Assembly: GCF_027627475.1 (NCBI RefSeq)
Contig: NZ_CP115484.1
Span: forward strand, 2,216,001-2,280,000
From: Paenibacillus sp. SYP-B4298
Lineage (GTDB): Bacteria; Bacillota; Bacilli; Paenibacillales; Paenibacillaceae
Direction: 5' to 3'
DNA: 64,000 nt
Part shown: positions 16,900 through 26,204 of the stretch, piece after piece
How positions within the stretch are numbered: position 1 is the stretch's first letter
Layout of the letters: each line of letters starts with the position of its first letter
The notes under the pieces: generated by a model
What the model was told of the DNA's origin: nothing
The model's database searches: none
What the model saw: the letters and a program-made list of their open reading frames with translations, nothing else
Program-made: the position numbers and the translations under genes

Positions 16900-17541
16900 A
16901 TGAGGAGAAAAGAGTTTGACATGAGCGAGCAGGCGGAACAGATCGAAGCCTTCTTGCAGGAGATGAGCTTTGGCGTGCTGGGCACCAACGGCAGCGATGG
17001 CTGGCCAGAGCTGACGCCGCTTAATTTCGTATTTGCCAACGGAGTGATATATTTTCATGGCAGCATCGCCGGGCGCAAGATGAAAAACCTGAAGGCCGAT
17101 GAGCATGTGACGTTTTCGGTCGCTAAGGAATATGCCATTATTCCCTCTTACTTTAGTGGGGCCGAGCTGGCCTGTCCGGCAACCGCGTTCTTCAAGTCGG
17201 TCGTTATCAAGGGCATAGCCCGGCCCGTGTCCGATCTGGAGGAGAAGGCGGAGGCGCTGGGCGCATTCATGCGCAAGCTGCAGCCCGAGGGCGGGTATGC
17301 GCCGCTGGATGCTTCTGATCCCGACTACATCGGCAACCTGAAGAGCACCTCCGTGGTTCGTATCGACATCCAGGAGCTGACCGCCAAGTACAAGTTCGGG
17401 CAAAATATGAAGACGGAAAAATGGGACAAGGTGGCCGATAGTCTATGCCGGCGCAATGAGGGAATGGACAATGAGACGGTCGCCATGATGCGCAGCCTCT
17501 GCCCGCATGCCGGGCAGAGCGATGAAGCCGACGATGTCTAG
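16900..17541 (+). CDS. Pyridoxamine 5'-phosphate oxidase-like flavin-binding protein
   Basis: 213 residues. The N-terminal split-barrel (SFGVLGTNGSDGWPELTPLNFVF, then YFHGSIAGRKMKNLKAD) is the FMN-binding fold of the PNPOx-like/NimA group. The C-terminal extension (from about 160) is longer than in minimal members. The ATG at 16900 follows AAGGAG by 8 nt. It is divergent from the MocR regulator and 13 nt upstream of the amidotransferase gene. Possible roles are vitamin B6 oxidation, haem or nitro-compound reduction; the regulator favours a B6 link. Confidence 0.82.
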   Translation: MRRKEFDMSEQAEQIEAFLQEMSFGVLGTNGSDGWPELTPLNFVFANGVIYFHGSIAGRKMKNLKADEHVTFSVAKEYAIIPSYFSGAELACPATAFFKSVVIKGIARPVSDLEEKAEALGAFMRKLQPEGGYAPLDASDPDYIGNLKSTSVVRIDIQELTAKYKFGQNMKTEKWDKVADSLCRRNEGMDNETVAMMRSLCPHAGQSDEADDV

Positions 17542-17554
17542 GGAGGACAGCAAG

Positions 17555-18253
17555 ATGAGAATTCATTATGTACAGCATGTTCCATTTGAGACGCCGGAGC
17601 TGATACTGAATTGGGCTGCTACGAGAGGACATGCTGTCCGTTCGACGCTGCTATACCAGCAGCAACAGCAGCTTCCGATGGCGGAGGAGTATGATCTGCT
17701 AGTTGTTATGGGCGGGCCGATGGGCACGAAGGATGAAGCGGAGTTTCCATTCCTGATACAGGAGAAGCGGTGCATTGCTGAAGCGGTTGCTGCCGGCAAG
17801 CGCGTGCTGGGCATCTGTCTGGGCGCACAGTTGATCGCAGAAGCGCTGGGCGGTCAAGTCTATCACAATGAGCATAAGGAGATTGGCTGGCACCCGCTGC
17901 AGCTCACAGCAGAGGGCAAGAGCCACCCGCTATTTTCTCATTTTCCGGCGAGCTTTACGGCTTTCCATTGGCATGGGGACACCTTCTCACTGCCGCCGCA
18001 GGCGACATGGATCGCCTCCAGCGACGGCTGTGCGCATCAAGCGTTCACGGTCGGCAACAGGGTGGTTGGGCTGCAATTCCATCTGGAATCCACCCCAGCC
18101 AGCATCCGCGAGCTTGCAGAGCAATGCGAGAAGGATATAACGCCAGGAGCCTACGTGCAGACCAAGGATGAATTGTTCGCCAGTTCGCCGTATGCATCCC
18201 ACTGCCAGGAGCTGCTGTTCATGCTGCTGGATAAGCTGGAGCAGGAGAATTAG
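17555..18253 (+). CDS. Class I glutamine amidotransferase-like protein
   Basis: 232 residues. Nucleophile elbow GICLGAQ with C88, oxyanion region MGGPMG at 52-57, and the histidine of the triad in LQFHLES near 174. This is the GMP-synthase-type GATase fold without a synthetase domain, similar to YfeJ-like proteins and gamma-glutamyl hydrolases of amines or peptides. The start at 17555 follows AGGGAGGA. It is co-transcribed with the PNPOx-like gene (13-nt gap), so a shared amino-compound metabolism is plausible. Confidence 0.85.
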   Translation: MRIHYVQHVPFETPELILNWAATRGHAVRSTLLYQQQQQLPMAEEYDLLVVMGGPMGTKDEAEFPFLIQEKRCIAEAVAAGKRVLGICLGAQLIAEALGGQVYHNEHKEIGWHPLQLTAEGKSHPLFSHFPASFTAFHWHGDTFSLPPQATWIASSDGCAHQAFTVGNRVVGLQFHLESTPASIRELAEQCEKDITPGAYVQTKDELFASSPYASHCQELLFMLLDKLEQEN

Positions 18254-18381
18254 TAGAACAGCAAGCTCATACATTTCCGAGCAGATGCGTATGTCAGCGA
18301 TTACCAGACCATAATCAAGGATGAGCCTATCATCTAAGTAGGATTGGATCTATCGGATTTGCCCAGGATATCTCCTGTCCG

Positions 18382-18418
18382 CCCCCTAGCGAAGCTGGCC
18401 GCCAGCTTCACTAGGGGG
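18382..18418. terminator. Hairpin between convergent genes
   Basis: CCCCCTAG (18382-18389) pairs with CTAGGGGG (18411-18418), and the inner GAAGCTGGC pairs with GCCAGCTTC, leaving one mismatch. It separates the amidotransferase gene from the M56 gene and can serve both. Confidence 0.65.
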
Positions 18419-18430
18419 TATATTCCAACC

Positions 18431-19804
18431 CTAGATGGTATACAGCAGTTCCTCGCGAATACTCACCACTTTGCCTGCGCTGATTCGAATCACAAACGGC
18501 ACTCTCTGGGCAGGAGGATCATCCGCGTAGCTGGTGTACAGATGACGGAGAAATTCATCCCTGTCGGTCGTCTCATATCGTCTATCGCCATCCGCCTGCT
18601 CCTCTCCTACAAAGAGCAGATTGAAATCGACAAAGGAATATACCGTCTGCTCCGTCAGCTTGTAGCGCGAGGTCTCATCCTCCCTATTCAAAATATAGTA
18701 GCCATTGGGCATATCGGTATCCAGCAGACCGAGCGCTAAGACCCTATCCGAATCCTCTGGTGTAATAATCTCCACCTGGTCAACGTTCAACTCGTCCCCT
18801 TCAAAAACAATATAACCCGTCACCGTGTCGATCGTTGGAACAGGACTGCAGGCAGCAATGACAACCAGTGACATTACGATACCGAGCATCATGATGCTCG
18901 GCTGTCTCCTCTTCGTGTTGACAATCGCGGTAATCCGCGATTTTATCGCATAGGCTCCCCCATAAAAATAGGTAGATAGCACAGCGCGTTCTTTCCTCTG
19001 CCTCTCGATTTCCGTGAGAATGACCCGCCCGTAGTCCTTTCTCTTCTCTGCCCCCATCCCCTCCATCACACGCTCATCACAGGCTAGCTCGCATTGCATG
19101 GCGGTAACCCGCGCCATAAGCCACAGAACGGGATTGAAGAAGTGTACAATTGTGGCGACACATATAAGCAGCCGGATATACAGATCCTTGTCCTTATAAT
19201 GAATACACTCATGCTTCAAAATATAATATAGCTCTTCATCATCATAGCCCCGATCCGGCAGCAGAATCACCGTACTCCATAAACCGAAAAGCATAGGCGT
19301 GGAAATTCCCTTGCAAAGCTTGAGAGGCAATCGGCGCTTGATATGCACCTCCTCTCTCACCTGCTCCAGCATACCTAGCAGATGATGATCTGTCACCGGT
19401 ATGCTCCAGCGACCGACCAAGGCTCTGAAGCGCCATTGCCTGACGATATATACTGCAGCGACAGCGGTCATCCCGGTCAGCCAGAGCGCGCATAGCACCA
19501 TACCCCAGGACAGGCTCTGCTGTGCGCCCAGCTCAATCTCTGGCAACACAGAGGGTCTTATCGCCTCCCTGACCATCGAAGGCAGCAGCATAGGGAGCGC
19601 CTGCGGTCCTTCCGCCATCATCGCCGGGAATTGCAGCCGAGGACGATAGGGAATGACCCATAGCGTGAGGATCAATATCGAGATCCCATATTTCCATTTG
19701 GCAGAATAAGCCGCGCCAAACTTGGCAAGCAAGAGCAGATAACACCCCGAGACAATGGTCATCGCGAGGGAATTGTAGACCAGTAGATCAAAATAATCGC
19801 TCAT
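18431..19804 (-). CDS. M56-family (BlaR1/MecR1-like) membrane metallopeptidase
   Basis: 457 residues. Membrane helices occupy about 5-130, followed by a cytoplasmic zinc-protease loop with HECIH near 199-203 and a further helix near 295. The C-terminal extracellular part (about 310-457) is unlike the penicillin-binding sensor of BlaR1 and shows no SxxK box; it contains a lipobox-like AACSP context after the last helix. Family role: on sensing a signal, the protease cuts the partner BlaI repressor. Its ATG is 1 nt after the blaI stop, so the pair is translationally coupled. Confidence 0.87.
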   Translation of the reverse strand: MSDYFDLLVYNSLAMTIVSGCYLLLLAKFGAAYSAKWKYGISILILTLWVIPYRPRLQFPAMMAEGPQALPMLLPSMVREAIRPSVLPEIELGAQQSLSWGMVLCALWLTGMTAVAAVYIVRQWRFRALVGRWSIPVTDHHLLGMLEQVREEVHIKRRLPLKLCKGISTPMLFGLWSTVILLPDRGYDDEELYYILKHECIHYKDKDLYIRLLICVATIVHFFNPVLWLMARVTAMQCELACDERVMEGMGAEKRKDYGRVILTEIERQRKERAVLSTYFYGGAYAIKSRITAIVNTKRRQPSIMMLGIVMSLVVIAACSPVPTIDTVTGYIVFEGDELNVDQVEIITPEDSDRVLALGLLDTDMPNGYYILNREDETSRYKLTEQTVYSFVDFNLLFVGEEQADGDRRYETTDRDEFLRHLYTSYADDPPAQRVPFVIRISAGKVVSIREELLYTI

Positions 19805-19805
19805 G

Positions 19806-20174
19806 CTAACGCCCCTTGTCTTCCAGCAGACGGGTCAGCATCTCCATATCGCTATCGCTCACCTTGTTGGCATCGACGAGCGTCGCCACCAGATGAGTGA
19901 CAGAATTACGATGAAACCGTTCGATAAACATGCTCGTTTCAAAATGCAGATACTCCGCCTCCCCGACTACGGGATAGTAGGTTCTTTCCTTGCCCTTCTT
20001 CTCGGAACGGACAAAGCCGCGATCGATCAGGCGATTCAGCAGCACGATGAGCGTCTGCACCCTCCAATCGCATCCAGCTCCCAGTTGCTGCATCATCATG
20101 GCAGTCGTAAGCGGCGGTTGATTCTTCCACATGATCTGCATCACTTCAAATTCGGCATCCGGCAGCTTCTTCAT
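19806..20174 (-). CDS. BlaI/MecI/CopY-family repressor
   Basis: 122 residues with an N-terminal winged helix (LPDAEFEVMQIMW at the start, VQTLIVLLNRL as recognition helix) and a C-terminal dimerisation region, typical BlaI length. Two operator-like direct repeats lie just upstream, over the promoter, consistent with autorepression. No beta-lactamase or other obvious target is adjacent. Confidence 0.92.
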   Translation of the reverse strand: MKKLPDAEFEVMQIMWKNQPPLTTAMMMQQLGAGCDWRVQTLIVLLNRLIDRGFVRSEKKGKERTYYPVVGEAEYLHFETSMFIERFHRNSVTHLVATLVDANKVSDSDMEMLTRLLEDKGR

Positions 20175-20187
20175 CCTGACCCTCCAG

Positions 20188-20241
20188 TTATACAGTTGTC
20201 TATAATAGATTAATTATACAAATGTCTAAAATGGATGTCAA
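20188..20241 (-). promoter_or_regulatory. blaI promoter with two operator-like repeats
   Basis: Perfect minus-strand TTGACA (20241-20236) and TATAAT (20218-20213) with a 17-bp spacer. Direct repeats AGACATTTGTATAA (20227-20214) and AGACAACTGTATAA (20201-20188) are 26 bp apart. The first covers the -10, the second the start of the transcript. The TGTA half-site matches BlaI-type operators. Confidence 0.75.
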
Positions 20242-20279
20242 CGATTGGAAAGCGTGAGAGCCGCATCCAAGAGCGATGC

Positions 20280-20330
20280 AAAAAAAGCGCTGGCGTTGCT
20301 ACCGGAGGTTCCGGCTGCAACGACCAGCGC
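20280..20330 (-). terminator. Terminator of the peptide-utilisation operon
   Basis: Stem GCGCTGG...CCAGCGC extended by GTTGC/GCAAC, followed on the minus strand by seven T residues. It lies about 34 bp after the last gene of the operon. Confidence 0.85.
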
Positions 20331-20363
20331 ATACAAACGGGCTGCGCCCTGCTATTCTGTTCT

Positions 20364-20975
20364 TCAGCGAAGCGATGCTTCGTCTAGCCCGCTGTTGAGC
20401 TTGAGCCGGATCGACCAGACTTCCATGCGGCCGTCAGAGCCCGCAGTTGCTGATAACGGCTGGCTCTGATGAGGGTCTGCCTCCCCGGTTGTCGATGCTG
20501 CAGCTTCGGGCAGAGCAGTGCTGCCCGATGCAGACGGTTCAGGAGCGGTTGGCCGCTGCGCGGATTGAGGCAGCACCAGCCATTGGCGGTGAATGAGCGC
20601 CGCCAGCTCAGCCGCTTGCTCCGGGGCAAGCGGGACGCGCTCCAGCCTATCCTCGTCTGCCGCATAATCCGTCCCTTCTCGCAGCCCATAGCGAAACGCC
20701 AGCAGCCGTTTCAAGCCATTCAGATGCAGGAAGCCGAATTCATAGCCATTGCGCAGCACCGCTTCCCAATCGATCCCCAGCTCCTGCGCGAGCCGAGCGC
20801 GCTCTGCCAGCTCCATCCTGGAATCAGCAAGCGGCCGCTCTGCAAGAGCAGCAAATTGCTGCTCGCGGATGCAAGCTACAATCAGCTCATCAGGCAAGCC
20901 ACTGGTGCGGCAATTCTCTAGCAGCAGCGCTAGCGGCAGCGGCAGTTGCACACGCGAGTTCACGCTGCCGCTCAT
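20364..20975 (-). CDS. Hypothetical protein, last gene of the peptide operon
   Basis: 203 residues, no signal peptide or membrane helix. A predicted helical core (about 10-130) is followed by a low-complexity Ala/Ser/Pro linker and a short conserved-looking end (RMEVWSIRLKLNSG). The ATG at 20975 overlaps the peptidase stop (ATGA) and has GGAGGGG 7 nt upstream. I do not recognise the family. Position suggests an accessory to peptide uptake or cleavage. Confidence 0.6.
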   Translation of the reverse strand: MSGSVNSRVQLPLPLALLLENCRTSGLPDELIVACIREQQFAALAERPLADSRMELAERARLAQELGIDWEAVLRNGYEFGFLHLNGLKRLLAFRYGLREGTDYAADEDRLERVPLAPEQAAELAALIHRQWLVLPQSAQRPTAPEPSASGSTALPEAAASTTGEADPHQSQPLSATAGSDGRMEVWSIRLKLNSGLDEASLR

Positions 20976-23176
20976 GACCGATCCCCTCCGCGAACATGGA
21001 GATGAAGCCACTGGTTCACCTGCTCCAGCGCGTCCAGCCGCAGCGACGGCTTGCCGAGCTTCATGAACGCATGGTTGGAGCCGGGATAACGTACCAGCCT
21101 TGCGGTGACGCCATGGCGCCTGAGTGCAGTGTACCACTCGTCCGACTGCTCCACTGGACAGCGCATATCCTGCTCGCCATGCATGATCAGCACGGGCGCT
21201 GTCACCTTATGTGCATGGGCTAGCGGCGAGCGTTCCCATAGTAACTGCGGATCGCTCCAGGGCTGAGCGCCTGCGATGCCCTCCGTGTAGGAGATGCCAA
21301 TATCGCTTGTGCCGTAGAAGGACAGCCAGTTGGAGATACAGCGCTGCGAGATGGCAGCGCGGAAGCGATTCGAATGGGCAATCATCCAGTTGGTCATCAA
21401 GCCGCCGTAGCTGCCGCCCATCACGCCCATACGCCGCTCGTCGAGGATGTCCCACTGTGCCAGAGCCGCGTCCACTGCGGTCAGCAGATCCTGGTAATCG
21501 CCCCCGCCGAAGTCGCCGCGACAGGCGCGGGCGAAGGTCTGGCCATAGCCGAAGCTGCCCCGTGGATTGGTGAACAGCACCGCGTAGCCTTGTGCAGCGA
21601 GCTGCTGCAGCTCATGGCTATAAGCAGGCGCATACATCGCATGAGGGCCGCCATGAATAACCAGCACCAGCGGCAGCTTGTGCTGATCCTCGTCTGGCGC
21701 GCTGCTGCTGCCCGCCGCCGCGGAAGGAGCCTGCGGAGGCATCGGAGGAGCGGCTCCGGGCATCTCCCTCTCCGCTCCCGCTGCGTCTGGAGGCAGCAGC
21801 AGCCAGCCCTGCACGCGCAGGCCATCCGCTGACTCGAACCAGAGCGGCTGCGGCTGCGCCACAGCCCGCTCCTGCATCAGAGCTCCGTTCCAGTCGGTCA
21901 GTCGTGTCTCCTCGCCTGTAAGCGGATCGATCCGGTATAGCTCTCCGGGCCCGTTCGCATCCATAATGCAGGCAAGCAGATGCTTCCCGTCCCCGGCAGC
22001 CGCCAACTGGTACACATCCCGCCCGCTGCCCGCAGCGCGGCCGATCCGCTGCGGCATACCGTTTTCCTCAAGCAGATAGATGTCTGCATTGCCCTCACAG
22101 GTAGCTACAGCATACGAAGCGCTTCCGTCTACAGAGGGCACAGGGCCAGCCATAGGCGGTCCAGACTTGACATCATTCAGAATATAATTTCCGAGCTGCA
22201 GATCACATGCTGTCAGGACACGTACCGAGCCGCCTCCTGACGGCACGCTGTAGAGCTTATTGTGCGTGCCGCTGCCATAGGTACGGTCATCGCCAATATA
22301 GAGCAGCTCTTTGCCGTCCCTGCTATAGGCGTAGTGCTGGATGAGGACATCCGTTGCGCTCACCTTGAGGGATGTCCCGCTATCAAGGCAGAGTGTGAAC
22401 AGATCATTGAAGGGGAACAGATCCGCGTCCGCTCCCTCTTCCGGCTGCTTCGACATATAAGCGATGGACTGCCCGTCAGGCGACCATTGCGGCTGCAACG
22501 CTCCGCGCGGGCAGTAAGTGACCTGACGCTCTGCCCCGCTGTCCAGCTCCAGCAGGAACAACTGCGGCCACATTCCATCCCACCAGCCTGCGCCCTCCGC
22601 CTTGGGGACAGTGCGCTCATAGACAGCTCCACGCAGCGGTCGCGCCTTGAGCGGCGTACCCCCCTCTGCCTTGCTGTCCAAGGCGCTGGCACGGGTCGCC
22701 GTACTGCCGTCAGCGGCACCAGCAGCGGCTGCTCCTCCAGACCGCGCGTCCTTAGCATCCACTACAGATTCGCTGGCAGCTACCCGCGCGCAGTAGACGA
22801 GCCTGCTGCCGTCTGGCGACCAGGCATAGCTGGCGATGCTTCGCCCCGCCGCGGCTGCTTCGCTGGCCGCCAGCATCGCCTCACTGCCGTCTGCGGCGGC
22901 CGTCCATAGCTGGCGCACGCCTCCCTCCACCCGGATGAATGCGAATCGGCTGCCATCCGGCGCCCACTGCGGCGTGCTGTCCTTCGGCCCCGCCGTGAGC
23001 TGGCGGTCATCCTCCGGGCTGCTTCCTGCCAGCCGAATATGGCTATGATAATCATTGCGCTCCTGCGTAGCTTCCTTCACTACATAGGCGGCCTCCAGCG
23101 TCCCCGGCCTGCCGGCAGGCTCGCTGACTAGCCGATAGCGATACAGATCCTCCGGTGCAATCGGTTGCTTCCCCAT
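20972..23176 (-). CDS. S9-family serine peptidase (acylaminoacyl-peptidase/prolyl oligopeptidase type)
   Basis: 734 residues. An N-terminal beta-propeller of WD40/TolB-like blades (repeated SPDG motifs such as WAPDGSRFAF and WSPDGQSIAY) precedes an alpha/beta-hydrolase domain. The triad is Ser in GGSYGG (about 587), Asp in HGEQDMRCP (about 666) and His in GSNHAF (about 700). No signal peptide, so it should cleave imported oligopeptides in the cytoplasm. ATG at 23176 is chosen for AGGGAGGG upstream; an in-frame ATG at 23224 overlaps the previous stop but lacks a ribosome site. A low-complexity insert rich in Ala, Pro and Ser interrupts the hydrolase domain near its start. Confidence 0.9.
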   Translation of the reverse strand: MGKQPIAPEDLYRYRLVSEPAGRPGTLEAAYVVKEATQERNDYHSHIRLAGSSPEDDRQLTAGPKDSTPQWAPDGSRFAFIRVEGGVRQLWTAAADGSEAMLAASEAAAAGRSIASYAWSPDGSRLVYCARVAASESVVDAKDARSGGAAAAGAADGSTATRASALDSKAEGGTPLKARPLRGAVYERTVPKAEGAGWWDGMWPQLFLLELDSGAERQVTYCPRGALQPQWSPDGQSIAYMSKQPEEGADADLFPFNDLFTLCLDSGTSLKVSATDVLIQHYAYSRDGKELLYIGDDRTYGSGTHNKLYSVPSGGGSVRVLTACDLQLGNYILNDVKSGPPMAGPVPSVDGSASYAVATCEGNADIYLLEENGMPQRIGRAAGSGRDVYQLAAAGDGKHLLACIMDANGPGELYRIDPLTGEETRLTDWNGALMQERAVAQPQPLWFESADGLRVQGWLLLPPDAAGAEREMPGAAPPMPPQAPSAAAGSSSAPDEDQHKLPLVLVIHGGPHAMYAPAYSHELQQLAAQGYAVLFTNPRGSFGYGQTFARACRGDFGGGDYQDLLTAVDAALAQWDILDERRMGVMGGSYGGLMTNWMIAHSNRFRAAISQRCISNWLSFYGTSDIGISYTEGIAGAQPWSDPQLLWERSPLAHAHKVTAPVLIMHGEQDMRCPVEQSDEWYTALRRHGVTARLVRYPGSNHAFMKLGKPSLRLDALEQVNQWLHLHVRGGDRS

Positions 23177-23220
23177 TGCGACACCCTCCCTTGTTGTCGT
23201 GAACTTATATCGTTTGTCCG

Positions 23221-24252
23221 TCATTGCATCTTGTTAGCAGCAAGCGGGTAATGACAGGCCGCCCACTGCCCTGGCACATGCTCCAGCAGCAGAGGCGTCT
23301 CTTGGCGGCATCTGTCTGTCGCATAGGGACAACGCGGATGGAAGGCGCAACCCGAAGGCGGGTTCGCCGGGTTCGGCGGCTCGCCGCGCAGCGGCTCCTT
23401 GTCGCGTCGCAGTGTAGGATCAGGGATCGGGACGGCTGCCAGCAGCGCCTCCGTGTAGGGGTGCAGCGTCTGCTCAAACAGCGCATCGCGCGGCGCCAGC
23501 TCGACGATGCGCCCGAGATACATGACAGCAATCCGGTCGCTGATATGCTTCACAGAAGGCAGGCCATGCGCAATAAAGATGTAGGTCAGATCGAACTGCT
23601 GCTGCAAATCCTTGAGCAAATTCAATATCTGTGCTTGAATCGATACGTCCAGCGCCGAGATCGGCTCATCACAGACGATCAGCTTGGGGCGCAGTGCCAG
23701 CGCACGTGCGATGCCTACCCGCTGCCGCTGTCCGCCGCTGAACTCATGCGGATACCGATCGGCCAGATGCGCGCCCAGTCCGACCGTCTCCAGCAAGCGG
23801 TGCACCTCCGCTCGCAGCTCGCTGCCTGCCGCGATGCCATGCACCTGCAACGGCTCCGCCACCGTATCGAATATGGTCATGCGCGGATTGAGCGAAGAAT
23901 ACGGGTCCTGGAACACCATCTGCAGGTTGCGCCGGGCTTGGCGCAGCTCCTCCGCGCCCATCTGGAACAGACTCTTGCCCTGAAAGCGAACCTCGCCCTC
24001 TGTCGGCTCCAGCAGGCAAGTCACCAACTGTCCCATCGTCGACTTGCCACAGCCAGACTCGCCCACCACACCAAGCGTTTCTCCCGGCATGACTGCAAAA
24101 TCCAGACCATCCACCGCCCGGATCAAGCTGGAGCGCCTCCCGAATAGCCCTTGCTTGACCGTATAATACTTTTTCAGTCCCGCTACCTCAAGCAGTGGCT
24201 GGCCTGTGGCGGCCTGCGGCACATCGGGCTGCCGCTTCGTCAGCTTGCTCAT
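23221..24252 (-). CDS. Oligopeptide ABC transporter ATPase (OppF/DppF type)
   Basis: 343 residues. Walker [10 protein letters not shown], signature [10 protein letters not shown], Walker B IVCDEP, and the C-terminal oligopeptide-transporter extension ending in a PxCxxRCPYA-type cysteine cluster ([11 protein letters not shown]) that in relatives can hold an Fe-S cluster. It is the second ATPase of the importer; its ATG overlaps the stop of the first ATPase gene by 4 bp. Confidence 0.92.
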   Translation of the reverse strand: MSKLTKRQPDVPQAATGQPLLEVAGLKKYYTVKQGLFGRRSSLIRAVDGLDFAVMPGETLGVVGESGCGKSTMGQLVTCLLEPTEGEVRFQGKSLFQMGAEELRQARRNLQMVFQDPYSSLNPRMTIFDTVAEPLQVHGIAAGSELRAEVHRLLETVGLGAHLADRYPHEFSGGQRQRVGIARALALRPKLIVCDEPISALDVSIQAQILNLLKDLQQQFDLTYIFIAHGLPSVKHISDRIAVMYLGRIVELAPRDALFEQTLHPYTEALLAAVPIPDPTLRRDKEPLRGEPPNPANPPSGCAFHPRCPYATDRCRQETPLLLEHVPGQWAACHYPLAANKMQ

Positions 24253-25223
24253 GAGCGCACCTCCTCCGTCTTTAGACAGCTTGCATAGTGACCCGGCTGC
24301 TTCTCCTCCAGCCGCGGCTTGTGCTGTGTGCAGCTCTCATCGGCATAGGGGCAGCGCGGATGAAACGGACAGCCTGCAGGCTTATGGAGCAGATTAGGCA
24401 CAGAGCCGGGAATCGACGCCAGCCGTTCCTGCTGCTGATGCAGGCTCGGCAGCGAGCCGAGCAGGCCGATTGTATAGGGATGAAGCGGACGGCGGAACAG
24501 GTCGTACACGGAAGCCTGTTCAACAATCTCGCCTGCGTACATGACAGCTACCTTGTCAGCCAGCTCCGCAACAACACCCAAATCATGTGTAATTAATATA
24601 ACGCCCGTCTGCTGCTCCTTGCTCAGCTCACCGATCAGCTTCAATATCTGCGCCTGAATCGTCACGTCCAGAGCCGTCGTCGGCTCATCAGCGATGAGCA
24701 GCTTCGGCTTGCAGGCGAGCGCCATAGCGATCATTACCCGCTGACGCATGCCCCCGGATAGCTGATGCGGGAAGCGGCGAGCCACCTTCTCCGCGCCAGC
24801 GATGCCGACGCGCTCCAGCATCTCGATACTTCGCTGGCGCGCCTCGCTGCGGCTCAGCTTCTGATGGACGCGCAGCGCCTCATCCAATTGGTTGCCGATG
24901 GTGAATACCGGATTCAGCGACGTCATCGGCTCCTGGAATATAATGGACATCTCATTACCACGGAGCTGCCGCAGCGCCCGCTTCGGCAGCTTCAGCAGGT
25001 TCTGGCCCTCGAACCATATCTCCCCGCCGACGACCTTGCCGCCCGAAGCGACCAGTCCGAGGATCGACATGGAGGTCACGCTTTTGCCGCTGCCGGATTC
25101 TCCGACAATGGCCAGCGTCTCGCCACGCTCGACTGTAAAGCTGACACCATTCACAGAGGGGACGATGCCCTCTGCTGTTTTGAAATAGGTTCTCAAATCC
25201 TTCACTTCCAGCAAATGCTCCAT
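24249..25223 (-). CDS. Oligopeptide ABC transporter ATPase (OppD/DppD type)
   Basis: 324 residues. Walker A GESGSGKSV, signature LSGGMRQRVM, Walker B LLIADEP, and the C-terminal [10 protein letters not shown] cysteine cluster of this subfamily. ATG at 25223 follows AAGGAGGGG. It powers the permease pair encoded upstream together with the OppF-type subunit. Confidence 0.92.
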   Translation of the reverse strand: MEHLLEVKDLRTYFKTAEGIVPSVNGVSFTVERGETLAIVGESGSGKSVTSMSILGLVASGGKVVGGEIWFEGQNLLKLPKRALRQLRGNEMSIIFQEPMTSLNPVFTIGNQLDEALRVHQKLSRSEARQRSIEMLERVGIAGAEKVARRFPHQLSGGMRQRVMIAMALACKPKLLIADEPTTALDVTIQAQILKLIGELSKEQQTGVILITHDLGVVAELADKVAVMYAGEIVEQASVYDLFRRPLHPYTIGLLGSLPSLHQQQERLASIPGSVPNLLHKPAGCPFHPRCPYADESCTQHKPRLEEKQPGHYASCLKTEEVRS

Positions 25224-25252
25224 TGCCTTCCCCTCCTTGCTCCCCTTGAAGT

Positions 25253-26182
25253 TCAGTCCTTCGTCTTCATGCGTGGATCGAGCACATCGCGCAGCCAGTC
25301 CCCAAGGAAGATGACGCCGAGCACCGTGATCGTGATGGCAGCTCCCGGCAGCGCAGCTACCCACCAGCTAGTAGCGATATATTGTCTGCCATCACTCAGC
25401 ATGCCGCCCCATGATACATCCGGCGGCTTGATGCCAAGTCCAAGGAAGCTGAGCGATGCCTCCATGAGAATGGTCGTCGCCACGTTCAGACCGGACAGCA
25501 CGATAAATGATGAGACAACATTGGGCAAAATATGACGCAGCATAATCCGACCGCTGCGCGCTCCGACTGAACGGGCCGCCTTGACAAAATCCCGCTCCTT
25601 CACGCTCAGCACCTCGCCACGCACAACACGCGCATACGACACCCAGTTGGTCAAGCCGATAACGAAGATCAAGGTCGTAAGCCCCGGACCGACGACAGCC
25701 AGCACGACCAGCATGAGCAGAATGGATGGAATCGCCAGGAAAGCGTCTGCCGTGCGCATGATGATCATGCTGATCCAGCGGTCATAATAGCCAGCGAGCA
25801 GACCGAGCACAGCCCCGATCAGGCCGGACACTGCGACAGCGCCGATGCCGACGATGAGCGACACTCTGGCTCCATAGACGAGACGGCTGAATATATCCCG
25901 CCCCAGATTATCCGTGCCGAGCAGATGAGCATCTGAGCCCCCGTCCATCCAGGACGGCGGCTTCAGTCGCAGCAGCGGGTCAAGCGCCGCCGGATCATGC
26001 GTCGCGATAAGCGGGGCGAACACAGCCACGATTACCGTAGCCAGCACGATGATCGCTCCCACCGTCCCCGTCTTGCTCTTCCATAGCTGCCGCAGCAGTT
26101 GGCGGTAGCCGGGCCGTCTGGCCGCTATACCGTCCTTGAGCAGCATATCCCCTGCCGCTGCAGGCTCCAGTTCCCTTGACAT
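25253..26182 (-). CDS. Oligopeptide ABC transporter permease (DppC type)
   Basis: 309 residues. An N-terminal cytoplasmic stretch leads to the first helix, then HLLGTDNLGRDIFSRL (the DppC/OppC signature) and five more helices. The EAA loop GARSGRIMLRHILPNV is the ATPase docking site. Confidence 0.93.
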   Translation of the reverse strand: MSRELEPAAAGDMLLKDGIAARRPGYRQLLRQLWKSKTGTVGAIIVLATVIVAVFAPLIATHDPAALDPLLRLKPPSWMDGGSDAHLLGTDNLGRDIFSRLVYGARVSLIVGIGAVAVSGLIGAVLGLLAGYYDRWISMIIMRTADAFLAIPSILLMLVVLAVVGPGLTTLIFVIGLTNWVSYARVVRGEVLSVKERDFVKAARSVGARSGRIMLRHILPNVVSSFIVLSGLNVATTILMEASLSFLGLGIKPPDVSWGGMLSDGRQYIATSWWVAALPGAAITITVLGVIFLGDWLRDVLDPRMKTKD

Positions 26183-26204
26183 ACGCTCTCCCCTTTGCAG
26201 TCCT

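Noticed and set aside
23221-24252. Plus-strand 307-codon frame opposite the OppF-type ATPase
   Set aside because: The minus strand has all ABC motifs; the plus frame is a GC-rich shadow.
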